The notes under the pieces: generated by a model
Databases searched by the model: none
Seen by the model: only the letters and a program-made list of their open reading frames with translations
What the model was told of the DNA's origin: nothing
NCBI RefSeq assembly: GCF_018274385.1
Contig: NZ_JAAFYZ010000016.1
Location: 1-64,000 of the forward strand
Length of the DNA stretch: 64,000 bases
Direction of reading: 5' to 3'
From: Catenulispora pinistramenti
GTDB lineage: Bacteria; Actinomycetota; Actinomycetes; Streptomycetales; Catenulisporaceae
Made by a program: the position numbers and the translations under genes
Shown here: positions 22,590 to 31,194 of the stretch, in pieces
Layout of the letters: each line of letters begins with the position of its first letter
How positions within the stretch are numbered: position 1 is the stretch's first letter

Positions 22590-24230
22590 ATGCTCCCCTC
22601 CTGGGAATCGTTCGCGCCGTCGCCGGAGGTGGGGCGTCGTTACCGCGATCAGGGCTGGTGGCGCGATACGACGTTCTCTGACGATCTTCGGAAATCCGCC
22701 GCCGAAAGGCCGGATGACACCGCGCTCTTGACGTGGCGTCACCGCGACGGCCGACTTGTCCCACTGTCATTCCGCGAGTTCGACGATCGTGCGGACGCGG
22801 TTGCCGCGGCCCTATGGGAGCTAGGGGTGCGCCGCGGGGACGTCGTGGCCCACCAACTGCCCACCTGGTGGGAGGCCGCGGTCCTGATGATCGCCTGTCT
22901 GCGGGCCGGGGCGGTCGTGGCGCCCGTGCCGACCGTGTTCGGATCGCTGGTCACGGAGCGCACACTGGCCGCCGTCGGCGCCGTCGCCTGCGTCGTGCCC
23001 GACGAGTGGGACGGTATCCCGTACGCACGTCAACTCCTGGAGCAGGCGCCCCGGCTGCCGTCTCTGCGCCATCGCATCGTCATCGGCGACGCTGCCGCCA
23101 CGGACGCGCTCAGCCTCGACGACGCGTTCCACGGCCGCACCACCGAGCGGCCCCGGGACCTCGAACCCCTTGCCCCCGACGACGCTTATGCGCTCATGAT
23201 GACCTCCGGCACCACCGGCGAGGCCCAACTCGTTGTCCACAGCGCCAACACGCTCTACGGCGTGCCGCTGCCCGCGCCCCAAGACACCGTGCAGCTTCGT
23301 GCGATCACCACCGGCCTGTCCTTCATCGCAGCGTTCCGCAGGGTCGTCCACACCACCGCTCCGTCGGTGGGTGTGACGTTCCTCAGCGACAGCCAGGACC
23401 CGGGATGCTGGCTCGACCTGATCGAGCTGAACAAGGTAAACGACCTGTGGACCACGCCCCGGATGCTCCGCGAACTCACCGAGGAACAACGGCGCCGGGC
23501 CCGGGACGTGAAGAGCCTGCAGACCGTCAGCAGCTTCGGCGGCCCGCTCCCCCAGGTGGTCCTCACGGCGGTGCTGGAGGAGTTGTGCCCCGTCGTGAGA
23601 AACGTCTGGGGCATGACCGAGTGTGGCAGCGTACTGACCACCGGGCCGGACGATCCGCCGGCCCACGCCGCCCGAAGTCTCGGGCGGACCATACCGGGCA
23701 GAGAAGTCCGGCCCCAGCCGGCCGGACGAACGCCCCACGGCGACGTCTTCCGACTCCACGTGCGCGGGCCCGCGGTCTGCCTGGCGACCGTCGGCCGCGA
23801 CAGCGGACAGATCCGCTGGTCTCCGAACGAGGACGACGGCTGGCTGGACAGCGGAGACCTGGCGACGTCCGACGGAATGGGCGGGCTCCGCTTCGTCAGC
23901 CGGGCGGCCGAACGCATCGGTGACACCTGGCAGATCCCGGTGGCCGACGTCGAGGACGCCTTGCTGACCCACCCCGGCATCGAGGACGCGGTACTCGTGC
24001 CATGGCGGCACCCCGACGGCCGGGAAACCCCCTGCGCCGCGCTGGTCTCCTCCTCCAGGCCAGGCCTGGACGAGGTACGCGACCACCTGGAGCGGCTCGG
24101 CTTCCACCAGTCCTGCCTGCCCACCCGGATCGAGCATGTCACCGATTTCCCCCGCACCGAACTGGGCAAAGTCCGCCGCAAGGTCCTGCTCGACCAACTC
24201 ACAGGCCGCGCGACAGAGCCCGCCGGCTGA
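22590..24230 (+). CDS. AMP-dependent acyl-CoA synthetase/ligase (ANL superfamily)
   Basis: The 546-residue enzyme starts at ATG 22590, which has GAGG 5 bases upstream. The N-terminal GWWRDTTFSDDLRKSA matches cyclohexanecarboxylate- and 2,3-dihydroxybenzoate-AMP ligase relatives. Motifs seen include MTSGTTGEAQLVVHS (A3), VWGMTECG (A5), DGWLDSGDL (A7) and PRTELGKVRRK (A10, with the catalytic Lys). The A3 loop is unusual: the common PKG is AQL, so the loop Lys is missing. The enzyme would adenylate a carboxylic acid and perhaps transfer it to CoA or a carrier; the substrate cannot be read from sequence. Only the convergent oxidoreductase gene is nearby. Confidence 0.82.
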   Translation: MLPSWESFAPSPEVGRRYRDQGWWRDTTFSDDLRKSAAERPDDTALLTWRHRDGRLVPLSFREFDDRADAVAAALWELGVRRGDVVAHQLPTWWEAAVLMIACLRAGAVVAPVPTVFGSLVTERTLAAVGAVACVVPDEWDGIPYARQLLEQAPRLPSLRHRIVIGDAAATDALSLDDAFHGRTTERPRDLEPLAPDDAYALMMTSGTTGEAQLVVHSANTLYGVPLPAPQDTVQLRAITTGLSFIAAFRRVVHTTAPSVGVTFLSDSQDPGCWLDLIELNKVNDLWTTPRMLRELTEEQRRRARDVKSLQTVSSFGGPLPQVVLTAVLEELCPVVRNVWGMTECGSVLTTGPDDPPAHAARSLGRTIPGREVRPQPAGRTPHGDVFRLHVRGPAVCLATVGRDSGQIRWSPNEDDGWLDSGDLATSDGMGGLRFVSRAAERIGDTWQIPVADVEDALLTHPGIEDAVLVPWRHPDGRETPCAALVSSSRPGLDEVRDHLERLGFHQSCLPTRIEHVTDFPRTELGKVRRKVLLDQLTGRATEPAG

Positions 24231-24253
24231 GGTGGCTGCGACGCCTCTGCCGC

Positions 24254-25093
24254 TCAGCGGAAACTGTCGATATTCGCCGCGAGCCAGGTTGCGAACGATC
24301 GGGGACGGCTACCCGTCAGATTCTCGACGGCCGGCAGAACCCTTTGCTCCTCCGGCTTAGGACTTCCGGTCATCGCAAGGAAGTAGTCCAGCCGATCCGG
24401 ACTCATACCCTTACTAAGATTCTCGCGCGCCTGGGCGGCCGATATTTCTACATACCGAATTTCGCGTCCCAGCATATCCGAGATCTCTTTGACCATCTCT
24501 CTCGGAGTGATGCAGTCCGAACCGGTTATCTCGATACGTTCACCCTGAAACCGATCTTCAATGAGGCACAATTTCACCACCGCCGCAATATCATGCGGAT
24601 CGATTATCGGCACTCTGATGTCACCGAACGGGTGCCCGACGACCCCTTCCCTCACCATGTCTCGCCACCGCAGGGCGTTAGACGCGAACTGCCCCGGGTG
24701 CACACTGACGAGATTCGGAAACACTGAACGAAACTCGTCCATGACGTCTCGGAGGAAATTGGCAAACACAAGCTCACGGCGAGTGAGGACACACGAAGAA
24801 GACAACAGCACCGCTCGCTCGACCAGGCTTCGACCAAGGACGCCAGCGACCCTCCTGGCGGTTTCGATATCATTCAAGAATACCGAGTTGACAAAAACCG
24901 CATCGACACCCTCCAGGGCCGCCTCCAGGGCCCCTTCATTCGTCGGATCCCCGATGAAATTCTCGACATCATCGGGAAGATCGACAATGAGCGGCCGCCT
25001 GCTCATCGCACGCACAGTGCGACCTTCCGCCCCCAACTGTTTCATCACATCGAGCCCGACGCCGCCCGATGCCCCTGTGACCAGAATAGTCAT
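24254..25093 (-). CDS. NmrA-like NAD(P)-binding oxidoreductase
   Basis: ATG 25093 has GGAGAG upstream; a GTG seven codons earlier is less likely. The 279-residue product has an extended-SDR Rossmann start (MTILVTGASGGVGLDVMKQL) and NmrA/YesF-like architecture, with VFVNSVFLNDIE, LLSSSCVL and FASNALRWRDMV. The usual SDR Tyr-x-x-x-Lys pair is not obvious, as in NmrA-type proteins. It could be a quinone or redox sensor or a reductase. Its GC content is visibly lower than that of its neighbours, hinting at acquisition. It converges with the ligase gene, 23 bp apart. Confidence 0.8.
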   Translation of the reverse strand: MTILVTGASGGVGLDVMKQLGAEGRTVRAMSRRPLIVDLPDDVENFIGDPTNEGALEAALEGVDAVFVNSVFLNDIETARRVAGVLGRSLVERAVLLSSSCVLTRRELVFANFLRDVMDEFRSVFPNLVSVHPGQFASNALRWRDMVREGVVGHPFGDIRVPIIDPHDIAAVVKLCLIEDRFQGERIEITGSDCITPREMVKEISDMLGREIRYVEISAAQARENLSKGMSPDRLDYFLAMTGSPKPEEQRVLPAVENLTGSRPRSFATWLAANIDSFR

Positions 25094-25279
25094 CGCGCCA
25101 CTCTCCGCCCTCACAAAACGCGCCCTGATGATGCGGGGGCCGACTCTATCTCACAGAAACCCAGGGTCAGGCTATGACGTTTATCACCCATCACAATGGC
25201 GCGATACCGGGCAAAGCGTTAGCGCTGCGCCTTGCCCTCGCAGCCAAATTGTGGGCACCTGATCCTGCCGCCATATTCA

Positions 25280-25310
25280 TTGAGTAGTCATCTCAACATC
25301 ATGAGTTGAG
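25280..25310. promoter_or_regulatory. Alternating inverted repeats, possible operator
   Basis: Three half-sites alternate here: TTGAG (25280-25284), CTCAAC (25292-25297) and GTTGAG (25305-25310). They are spaced at about one helical turn, so the middle site pairs with either flank. This is typical of cooperative dimer binding. It lies about 190 bp upstream of the NmrA-like gene; the binding protein is unknown. Confidence 0.4.
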
Positions 25311-25356
25311 CCCTAGGGTCACGAAGTTGTCATCCTGATGGGCGCGGGTTCCTCTG

Positions 25357-25527
25357 ATGCGCCACCCGAGACCGACCAGGTGCAAGGACCGCTGGCGCTC
25401 CCGAGAGGCGCCCGCCGGGGACTTCATGGGCCGGATCTGGACCTTCCCCCGCAACGCTCCCCACCAGGTGGAGATCACCGCCGACCCGGACTACCCGTGG
25501 CCCCGGGTGGACGACGGGCCGAGCTGA
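25357..25527 (+). CDS. Short hypothetical ORF (56 aa)
   Basis: ATG 25357 begins a basic N-terminus followed by GDFMGRIWTFPRNAPHQVEI and TADPDYPWPRVDDG, which reads like a real protein fragment rather than random GC-rich translation. There is no clear ribosome-binding site and I recognise no family. It could be the tail of a truncated gene. Confidence 0.25.
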   Translation: MRHPRPTRCKDRWRSREAPAGDFMGRIWTFPRNAPHQVEITADPDYPWPRVDDGPS

Positions 25528-25567
25528 GCCGGAGCTCAGGCTTGCGAGCCGGGCGTTCGATCATCCC

Positions 25568-25825
25568 TCATTCAGTCCTGTCCGGCCGTTGGTAGCGCCG
25601 GTTGAACCGCTCGACGCGGCCGGCGGTGTCCACGACGCGGCTGTTGCCGGTGTAGAAGGGGTGGCTGGCCGAGGAGACCTCGACGTCGATGACCGGGTAG
25701 GTCTCACCGTCCTCCCACTCGATGGTGTGCGAGCTGGTGGCAGTGGATCGGGTGAGGAAGGCATAGTTCGCGGCCTGGTCGCGGAAGACGACGGGCCGGT
25801 AGTCGGGGTGGATGCCGGGCTTCAT
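25568..25825 (-). CDS. rpmE2: 50S ribosomal protein L31 type B (zinc-free)
   Basis: The 85-residue product starts [16 protein letters not shown] and contains [20 protein letters not shown], the type B signature. It lacks the CxxC zinc site of housekeeping L31. GGAGG precedes ATG 25825. Under zinc starvation such copies replace the zinc-binding L31 and release the metal. It is downstream of rpmG (11 bp gap) in one transcript that diverges from rpmB at a Zur-like box. Confidence 0.95.
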   Translation of the reverse strand: MKPGIHPDYRPVVFRDQAANYAFLTRSTATSSHTIEWEDGETYPVIDVEVSSASHPFYTGNSRVVDTAGRVERFNRRYQRPDRTE

Positions 25826-25836
25826 GCGGGTACCTC

Positions 25837-26001
25837 CTAGCGCTCTTCGCGGAACTCGACGTGGCGGCGGATGACGGGGTCGTACTTGCGCAGGACCAGG
25901 CGGTCGGGGTTGTTCCGCCGGTTCTTGCGGGTCACGTAGGTGTAGCCGGTGCCGGCGGTGGAGCGGAGCTTGATGACGGGGCGCAGTTCGTTGCGGGCCA
26001 T
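25837..26001 (-). CDS. rpmG: 50S ribosomal protein L33 (zinc-free paralogue)
   Basis: The 54-residue product is [14 protein letters not shown] followed by [16 protein letters not shown]. It has no cysteine, so this is the C-minus form used when zinc is scarce. CAGGAGA lies upstream of ATG 26001. It is the first gene of the minus-strand arm of the alternative ribosomal protein locus. Confidence 0.95.
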   Translation of the reverse strand: MARNELRPVIKLRSTAGTGYTYVTRKNRRNNPDRLVLRKYDPVIRRHVEFREER

Positions 26002-26068
26002 GGGTGCGGGTGTCTCCTGAGGGTGATCGTCACGGTGACCGGGTGGCGTTGCCGGCCAGCTTATTAGC

Positions 26069-26090
26069 AACAGTTTTCATTTTCATCTAG
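26069..26090. promoter_or_regulatory. Candidate Zur box between divergent rpmG and rpmB
   Basis: AACAGTTTTCATTTTCAT resembles actinobacterial Zur sites, which are built on TGAAAATGATTTTCA-type dyads. One half (TTTTCAT) is intact and the other is degenerate. It sits between the two arms of the zinc-free ribosomal protein genes, where Zur sites are expected. Zur-Zn would repress both arms when zinc is sufficient (known for the regulon, inferred here). Confidence 0.65.
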
Positions 26091-26144
26091 AGTGGCACCC
26101 GGAAGCAACCCGACGAGCAACCAGACCCCCGGAAAGGACCCTCC

Positions 26145-26381
26145 GTGTCCGCACACTGCATGGTCACCGGCCGCAAGCCGACGTTCGGCAACCAGATCTC
26201 GCACTCGCACCGGCGCACCAGCCGCCGGTTCGACCCCAACATCCAGACCAAGCGCTACTGGCTGGCGAGCGAGAACCGGCACGTGAAGCTGAAGCTGTCC
26301 GCCAAGGGCATCAAGACCGTCGACAAGCAGGGCATTGAGAAGGTCGTCGCCCGGCTGCGCGCCGAGGGGGTGCGCATCTGA
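26145..26381 (+). CDS. rpmB: 50S ribosomal protein L28 (zinc-free paralogue)
   Basis: The 78-residue L28 starts at GTG 26145 ([20 protein letters not shown]). AAAGGA lies upstream. It lacks the paired CxxC sites of zinc-binding L28. Its stop overlaps the rpsN start by one base. It is first in the plus-strand arm rpmB-rpsN-(cobW remnant)-rpsR. Confidence 0.93.
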   Translation: MSAHCMVTGRKPTFGNQISHSHRRTSRRFDPNIQTKRYWLASENRHVKLKLSAKGIKTVDKQGIEKVVARLRAEGVRI

Positions 26382-26686
26382 TGGCGAAGGCATCGAAGAT
26401 CGCCAAGAACGACCAGCGGCGCGCCGTGGTGGCCCGGTACGCCGAGCGCCGCACCGAACTCAAAAGCCTGATCGCCTCCCCGCACACCCCGGCCGAGCAG
26501 CGCGCCGCAGCCGTGCAGGAACTACAGCGCCAGCCGCGCGACGCCAGCGCCACCCGGGTGCGCAACCGCGACTCGGTGGACGGCCGGCCGCGCGGCTACG
26601 TAGGCGCCTTCGGCCTGTCCCGGATCAACCTGCGGACACATGCCCACGCCGGGCACCTGCCCGGCGTCCACAAGTCCAGCTGGTAA
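26381..26686 (+). CDS. rpsN: 30S ribosomal protein S14 (zinc-free, long form)
   Basis: The 101-residue product is [20 protein letters not shown], with the tail [20 protein letters not shown]. The housekeeping actinobacterial S14 is the 61-residue zinc-binding form; this longer C-minus version replaces it in low zinc. Translation is coupled to rpmB by the TGATG overlap. Confidence 0.95.
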   Translation: MAKASKIAKNDQRRAVVARYAERRTELKSLIASPHTPAEQRAAAVQELQRQPRDASATRVRNRDSVDGRPRGYVGAFGLSRINLRTHAHAGHLPGVHKSSW

Positions 26687-26710
26687 TCGAGGCCTGGGAA
26701 AGGAATCACC

Positions 26711-26857
26711 GTGTCTGTCGCGAGTCTGCTGCCCGTGGTGATCGTGACCGGCCTGCACCGCGACCTGCTGCTCACCGCCGACGAAGTCGCCGCCGGCGAG
26801 CCCGCCTGGGGAGGACTGCCCGACGCCTTCGAAGAACTCCTCGACCCCGTCGCCTGA
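26711..26857 (+). pseudogene. Mini CobW/G3E remnant: N-terminus joined to C-terminus
   Basis: The 48-codon frame from GTG 26711 starts VSVASLLPVVIVTGL, like the first strand before the P-loop of CobW GTPases. It continues directly into HRDLLLTADEVAAGEPAWGGL and ends PDAFEEL, the extreme C-terminus of the same family. About 300 central residues, including all nucleotide- and zinc-binding motifs, are gone. The frame remains open and well placed in the operon. An intact gene here would be a zinc-allocating metallochaperone. Confidence 0.7.
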
Positions 26858-26878
26858 ACACCACAAGGAAGAACCCTG

Positions 26879-27136
26879 ATGCCCCGCTACACCGCCGCCG
26901 ACCGCGGCAAGCCGCGCAGGAAGAAGCGCCCCGACAAGGCGCTGGCCGCCCGACTGGAACACGTCGACTACAAGGACACTGATCTGCTGCGCATGTTCAT
27001 CTCCGATCGCGGCAAGATCCGCAGCCGGCGGGTGACCGGCCTGAGCGTCCGGCAGCAGCACGCGATCGCGCGCGCGGTGAAAAACGCCCGCGAAATGGCG
27101 CTGCTGCCCTACGCCTCCAAGGGCAGCGGCCGATGA
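26879..27136 (+). CDS. rpsR: 30S ribosomal protein S18 (zinc-free paralogue)
   Basis: This 85-residue S18 contains [19 protein letters not shown] and [20 protein letters not shown], the family core. There is no cysteine, so it belongs to the zinc-independent set. AAGGAAG precedes ATG 26879. Its stop overlaps the next cobW fragment start by 4 bases. Confidence 0.95.
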   Translation: MPRYTAADRGKPRRKKRPDKALAARLEHVDYKDTDLLRMFISDRGKIRSRRVTGLSVRQQHAIARAVKNAREMALLPYASKGSGR

Positions 27137-27375
27137 CCATCGGGACCGCGCCGCTGCCGCTGCCGGTGACGGTGCTGTCCGGATTCCTGGGCGCGGGCAA
27201 GACCACGCTGTTTAACCACCTGCTGACCAACCGCCCTGGTCCGCGACAGCGTCCAGGCGCCCCGCGCCAGAACGCGAGTTGTCGGCACCCTCAGGACGTA
27301 ACTCATAGCAGCGTCCCGCGCGCATCAACGCCCACAGTATGTTCATTCGTCGGCGGGCCTCCGATCACCGGCTAG
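27133..27375 (+). pseudogene. Truncated CobW/G3E GTPase (N-terminus only)
   Basis: The frame starts [20 protein letters not shown] and continues [14 protein letters not shown], a perfect G3E P-loop. After about 33 residues similarity stops and the remaining frame is unrelated filler. The metal-binding CxCC-type motif and the rest of the GTPase are missing. In streptomycete Zur loci a full CobW sits here and hands zinc to client proteins. This is a second, independently broken copy besides the one at 26711. Confidence 0.8.
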
Positions 27376-27418
27376 GAGGGAACCCCGGAGCCGACCTGAC
27401 AGAGCCACGTGCCGACAT

Positions 27419-28042
27419 TCAACGCGGGCTGCGCCGGCTCCGGTAGGCCGCGACGCTGGCCCGGTGCGCGCAGGTTCGGGTGCAGTACTGCTTCGAGCCG
27501 TTGCGTGAGAGGTCCGCGAAAGTGGCCCGGCAGGCCGGCCCGGCACATACGCCGAGACGAGACGGACCGAGCGTGGCGATCACGGAGGCCAGCGCGCTGA
27601 GCGTGGTCGCGGCAAGGTGCGTCGAGCAGCGGTCGGTGTCGGAGGTGACCTCGGTCCACCAGCGGTCGTGATCGTGGCGCAGCTCCGGGGTGGCGCGACT
27701 GCTCCGCAGACCGCCGTTGATCAGGGCCGCAGCTCCGACCGCGTCGGTGCTCGCTTGCTCGAGCACGGCACGAACCGTCTCACGCAACGCGCGAACCTCC
27801 ACCAGGTCGGCGCCGGTGAGAGGCTGCCGCACACCGGCCCATCGGTCTGCGGCCGAGCTCGCAGGCTCAGCCGGTCCAGCCGGTCCAGCCGATCCAGCCG
27901 ATCCAGCCGGGAAATGCTCATCGAGGAAGTCCCGGAGCTGCTCCACGGTCTCGAGCGCGTCCTCTCCCTTGATCGGCCTCAAGGTGTTGGCAAGATCGAC
28001 GGCCGTCTGGACCGCCGAGGGGTCGTTACACGCATTGAGCAT
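27419..28042 (-). CDS. CGNR zinc-finger / ABATE-domain regulator
   Basis: ATG 28042 has GGAG 9 bases upstream and gives 207 residues; a GTG at 28093 is possible but would overlap the operator. The N-terminal ABATE-like stress domain begins AVQTAVDLANTLRPIKGEDA. A Gly/Ala/Pro linker of GSAGSAGPAGPAEPA type follows. The C-terminal zinc ribbon is CAGPACRATFADLSRNGSKQ, then YCTRTC. Such proteins are putative nucleic-acid-binding transcription regulators. It diverges from an MFS exporter across an 81-bp gap with a strong inverted repeat, so it probably represses that exporter and itself. Confidence 0.82.
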   Translation of the reverse strand: MLNACNDPSAVQTAVDLANTLRPIKGEDALETVEQLRDFLDEHFPAGSAGSAGPAGPAEPASSAADRWAGVRQPLTGADLVEVRALRETVRAVLEQASTDAVGAAALINGGLRSSRATPELRHDHDRWWTEVTSDTDRCSTHLAATTLSALASVIATLGPSRLGVCAGPACRATFADLSRNGSKQYCTRTCAHRASVAAYRSRRSPR

Positions 28043-28069
28043 TTGACGTGTCTCCTCGCTGACTCCTAG

Positions 28070-28101
28070 TGTGACACCCATAGAGCAAGTCACATGTCAC
28101 A
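28070..28101. promoter_or_regulatory. Inverted repeat operator between CGNR regulator and MFS exporter
   Basis: Perfect 7-bp arms TGTGACA (28070-28076) and TGTCACA (28095-28101) are separated by 18 bp. They lie midway between the divergent starts at 28042 and 28124. This is the expected operator position for the CGNR-type regulator. Confidence 0.55.
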
Positions 28102-28123
28102 GCATACCGGGGAGGAGATGCCG

Positions 28124-29527
28124 ATGCTGCAGACGATCCCGTCTGGAACGACGCTCAGCGGCGGATCGAACGCCCCGAACGGGCGCCGGCTGGGGCTGGC
28201 CCTGGGAATGCTCGTGCTGCCACAGTACGTAGCACTGGGAGCGCCGTCGGTGGCGCTGCCGACCATCGGCCGCGCGCTCGCGGTGCCGTTCGGGGCCACC
28301 GCCTGGATCCTTGCCGCCTGGTCGCTGACCTCCGCGCTCGCGATGCCGGTCGCGGGCCGGCTGATAGCGCGGTGGAGCCCCTTCCGAGTACTCGTCGCCG
28401 GGGTCGTAGTACTCGCCGCGGGCTCGGCGCTCGCGGGAGCCGGCCCGACGCTGCCAGTCGTCATCGTCGGTCGACTGATCGGCGGCGCCGGGGCGGGTGC
28501 GACCGTGATCGCTGTCTTCGCCGAGGTCACCGCCCTTCCCGGGAGAGAACGGACCCGCGCACTGGGAATCATCGCAGCCGCCAGCGCGACGGCATCGGCG
28601 TGCGGGACCCTGGTGGGCGGGGCGGTCACCACCTGGCTGGGGTGGCGTGCCGTGCTCGCGCTCCCGGTCCTCACCCTGCCCCTCCTGCTGGTCGCATCGG
28701 CAGGTAGGCGCACGTTCACCCGGATCGGTAGCGGTGAGCAGGACGGCGCGGCCGGGCGATTCGACTTCGTCGGCGCGGCCGTGCTGTCGGTATTCGCCGG
28801 CTCGTTGATCACGTTGCTGCAGGCACACTCGGTCGGCCTGCCCGCTCCGGTCACGCTCGTCGTGGCTGCCGCCGGCGCGCTCGCCGTCGTGGGACTGTGG
28901 TGGCTGGTGCGACGCAGGCCGGACGGGTTCGTGCCGCTGCGGGTGATCGCGGCCCGCGGCTTCGTGTCGGCCGGGCTCGTCGGCGGGACGGTCTTCGCCG
29001 GCTACTACGGGGTGCTGTTCCTCGCTCCGTCCCTGATCGAGCAGGCCACAGGCGGCGGCGCCTTGGAAGCCGGCGCGCTCCTGGTCCCGGCCGCCGCCTG
29101 CTCGGTGCTGGCCGGGCGGCTGGTCGGAGCCTTGACCGCCCGCTTCACCGGCTGGCAGGTGTCGGCCGGGCTCGCGGCACTCACCGCCGTCGGCGTGCTC
29201 GTGGTCGCGATCTTCAATGGGCCGATCCCCGTCGTGGTCGGCGCGGCGCTGACCGTGTGTGGGTTCGCCGGCGCCCAGGCCACGCTGGTGGGCCTCGCAC
29301 CGGAACTGGTCGCCACGCGCGACCGCGACACCGCACAAGGCCTGCTCAACTTCATGATCTTCCTGGGCGGCGGAATCGGCCCGGCAGCCGTCGCGGGCCT
29401 GTCCGGCATCGTGTCGGCGCCGGCGGCCCTCGGCCTGCTCGCGGCACTCCCCCTGGCCGGACTCGTCCTCAGCCTGACCCGGCGCCCCGGCGCCGGCCCC
29501 GACGACACGCGTGGCAGACAGCGATGA
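28124..29527 (+). CDS. MFS drug exporter (DHA2-like)
   Basis: The 467-residue membrane protein starts at ATG 28124, with GGAGG 8 bases upstream; an ATG two codons earlier has no room for a site. About 12-14 hydrophobic helices are visible. Motif A-like RLIARWSPFRVL follows the second helix and motif C-like VGRLIGGAGAGATV is present. It is a proton-driven exporter of unknown small molecules, probably toxic compounds. Its divergent CGNR partner and the downstream epoxide hydrolase suggest a detoxification unit. Confidence 0.85.
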   Translation: MLQTIPSGTTLSGGSNAPNGRRLGLALGMLVLPQYVALGAPSVALPTIGRALAVPFGATAWILAAWSLTSALAMPVAGRLIARWSPFRVLVAGVVVLAAGSALAGAGPTLPVVIVGRLIGGAGAGATVIAVFAEVTALPGRERTRALGIIAAASATASACGTLVGGAVTTWLGWRAVLALPVLTLPLLLVASAGRRTFTRIGSGEQDGAAGRFDFVGAAVLSVFAGSLITLLQAHSVGLPAPVTLVVAAAGALAVVGLWWLVRRRPDGFVPLRVIAARGFVSAGLVGGTVFAGYYGVLFLAPSLIEQATGGGALEAGALLVPAAACSVLAGRLVGALTARFTGWQVSAGLAALTAVGVLVVAIFNGPIPVVVGAALTVCGFAGAQATLVGLAPELVATRDRDTAQGLLNFMIFLGGGIGPAAVAGLSGIVSAPAALGLLAALPLAGLVLSLTRRPGAGPDDTRGRQR

Positions 29528-29626
29528 CGGTCCACATGTGGGAGCCGGCCGACGGCTTTACCCTGCCCTACATCTGATCCGATCACGTCCTACCGACACG
29601 TCCTACCGAGGAAGAGAGCCCCCGCT

Positions 29627-30748
29627 ATGGTCGCCGAGCCATTTGAGGTCAGCATCACCGAAGCTGAGATCGCGGATCTCCGTGAACGGCTGCGACGGAC
29701 CCGGTGGCCCGAGCCCGAGCCGGTGGACGACTGGTCGCAGGGGTTGCCCCTGGCTTATGCGCAGGAGCTTTGCCGCAGCTGGGCCGAGGACTACGACTTC
29801 GGGTTCGCCGAGCGCCTGAACGCCTTCCCGCAGTACCGCGACACAATCGACGGGCTGGGCATCCACTTCCTGCACGTCCGCTCACCGGAGCCGGACGCGT
29901 TCCCGCTGGTGCTCACGCACGGGTGGCCCGGGTCAGTGCTCGAATTCTTGGACGTCCTCGGCCCGCTGACCGACCCGCGCGCACACGGCGGCAACCCGGC
30001 GGACGCATTCCACGTGGTCGTGCCATCGTTGCCCGGCTACGGCTGGAGCGACAAGCCGTCGACGACCGGGTGGGGCGTCAACCGTATCGCGCGCGCCTGG
30101 GACACATTGATGGTCTCGCTCGGTTACGAGCGCTACGGCGCGCAGGGCGGTGACTGGGGATCGGCGGTGTCCGGCGCACTGGGCGAGGTGGCGCCCGACC
30201 GGGTCGCCGCCGTGCACCTGAACCTGGGCTCCGTAGCAGCGGGCACGTTCGACGACCCGACGCCCGCGGAGCTGGCGAACCTCGAGGCTGAGAAGGAGTT
30301 CCAACGCACCGGCCGGGGGTACTCAGGGCAGCAGGCAACCCGGCCGCAGACACTCGGCTACGGCCTCACCGACTCCCCGGCAGGCCAAGCCGCCTGGATA
30401 GCCGAGAAGTTCTGGGCCTGGACGGACAACAACGGCCGCCCCGAGGACGCGGTGTCACGACAAAAGATCCTCGACGAGATCTCGGTCTACTGGTTCACCG
30501 CGTCGGCCACGTCGTCAGCACGCCTGTACTGGGAGAGCTTCGCCAACTTCCGGGACAAGGTCACCGCACCGTCCGGCCTGTCGGTCTACCCCCGCGACAT
30601 AACCCGCCCATCACGGCGAGAGGCCCAACTGCGGTTCACCGACCTGCACTGGTTCGAGGAACTACCGCGAGGTGGCCACTTCGCCGCACTGGAGCAGCCG
30701 GAGTCGCTGGTCGAACAGGTACGCGGATTCTTCCGACTCTTCCGCTGA
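29627..30748 (+). CDS. Epoxide hydrolase (EHN-domain alpha/beta hydrolase)
   Basis: The 373-residue enzyme has the N-terminal EHN segment (ITEAEIADLRERLRRTRWPE), the oxyanion motif HGWPG (99-102) and the nucleophile Asp176 in GGDWGS. The general-base His is at ~351 in RGGHFAALE. It would open epoxides to diols in the cytosol. There is no signal peptide. It lies 99 bp after the MFS gene in the same direction and is probably co-transcribed. Its length and motifs match microsomal-type bacterial epoxide hydrolases. Confidence 0.9.
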   Translation: MVAEPFEVSITEAEIADLRERLRRTRWPEPEPVDDWSQGLPLAYAQELCRSWAEDYDFGFAERLNAFPQYRDTIDGLGIHFLHVRSPEPDAFPLVLTHGWPGSVLEFLDVLGPLTDPRAHGGNPADAFHVVVPSLPGYGWSDKPSTTGWGVNRIARAWDTLMVSLGYERYGAQGGDWGSAVSGALGEVAPDRVAAVHLNLGSVAAGTFDDPTPAELANLEAEKEFQRTGRGYSGQQATRPQTLGYGLTDSPAGQAAWIAEKFWAWTDNNGRPEDAVSRQKILDEISVYWFTASATSSARLYWESFANFRDKVTAPSGLSVYPRDITRPSRREAQLRFTDLHWFEELPRGGHFAALEQPESLVEQVRGFFRLFR

Positions 30749-30766
30749 CTGATCGTGCACAAAGGA

Positions 30767-31069
30767 TCAGGCGGTTCCGGTACAGGTGCCCTCGACCGTA
30801 TCTATCCAACCGCTGCCCGACGGGAGAGACGAGATGATGACCACGTTGGTACACCCGGTGTACTTCTTGTTGAGCGCGGCTTCGGCGTTGATGTAGGCAA
30901 ACAGAGTGTCTGTCCCCCAGGCCGTGGCTGTGGCCGTGAACGTGGCAGGTGCGGCTGCGGATGCCGCAGGTTCGGTTACGGACGCGGACGCGGACGCAGA
31001 CGCCGTACCGCTCGTCAAGCCGACCGACAGGACACCAGCTGCCGCCAATATCAATGGGCGCATTCGCAT
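30767..31069 (-). CDS. Small secreted protein, unknown
   Basis: The 100-residue product starts at ATG 31069 with GGAG 6 bases upstream; an ATG four codons earlier is weaker. The Sec signal peptide is MRMRPLILAAAGVLSVGLTS, cut near ASASA. The mature part is Ala/Thr-rich and has two cysteines in its C-terminal half (GCTN, GTCTG), probably a disulphide. I recognise no family. Confidence 0.6.
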   Translation of the reverse strand: MRMRPLILAAAGVLSVGLTSGTASASASASVTEPAASAAAPATFTATATAWGTDTLFAYINAEAALNKKYTGCTNVVIISSLPSGSGWIDTVEGTCTGTA

Positions 31070-31194
31070 GCTTTTCTCCATTCACCGCTTGAAGCCGACC
31101 AGTTCGTCCAAGCGCCGAGTTACCTCCCTAGGATCGTCAGAAAGCCGCTCGCCGAAACAACTTCTGGCGGAAACAAGCGATCGCGACGCATCGC

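Larger units (their letters stand above)
25094..25567. other. AT-richer intergenic interval
   Basis: This is one of the few lower-GC stretches. It holds the promoter of the NmrA-like gene, the repeat cluster at 25280-25310 and one short uncertain frame (25357-25527). No other gene was seen. Confidence 0.45.

Noticed and set aside
27613-28069. Plus-strand frame over the CGNR regulator
   Set aside because: Antisense to a gene with a clear zinc ribbon; the Gly/Pro/Ala repeat opens several frames by composition.
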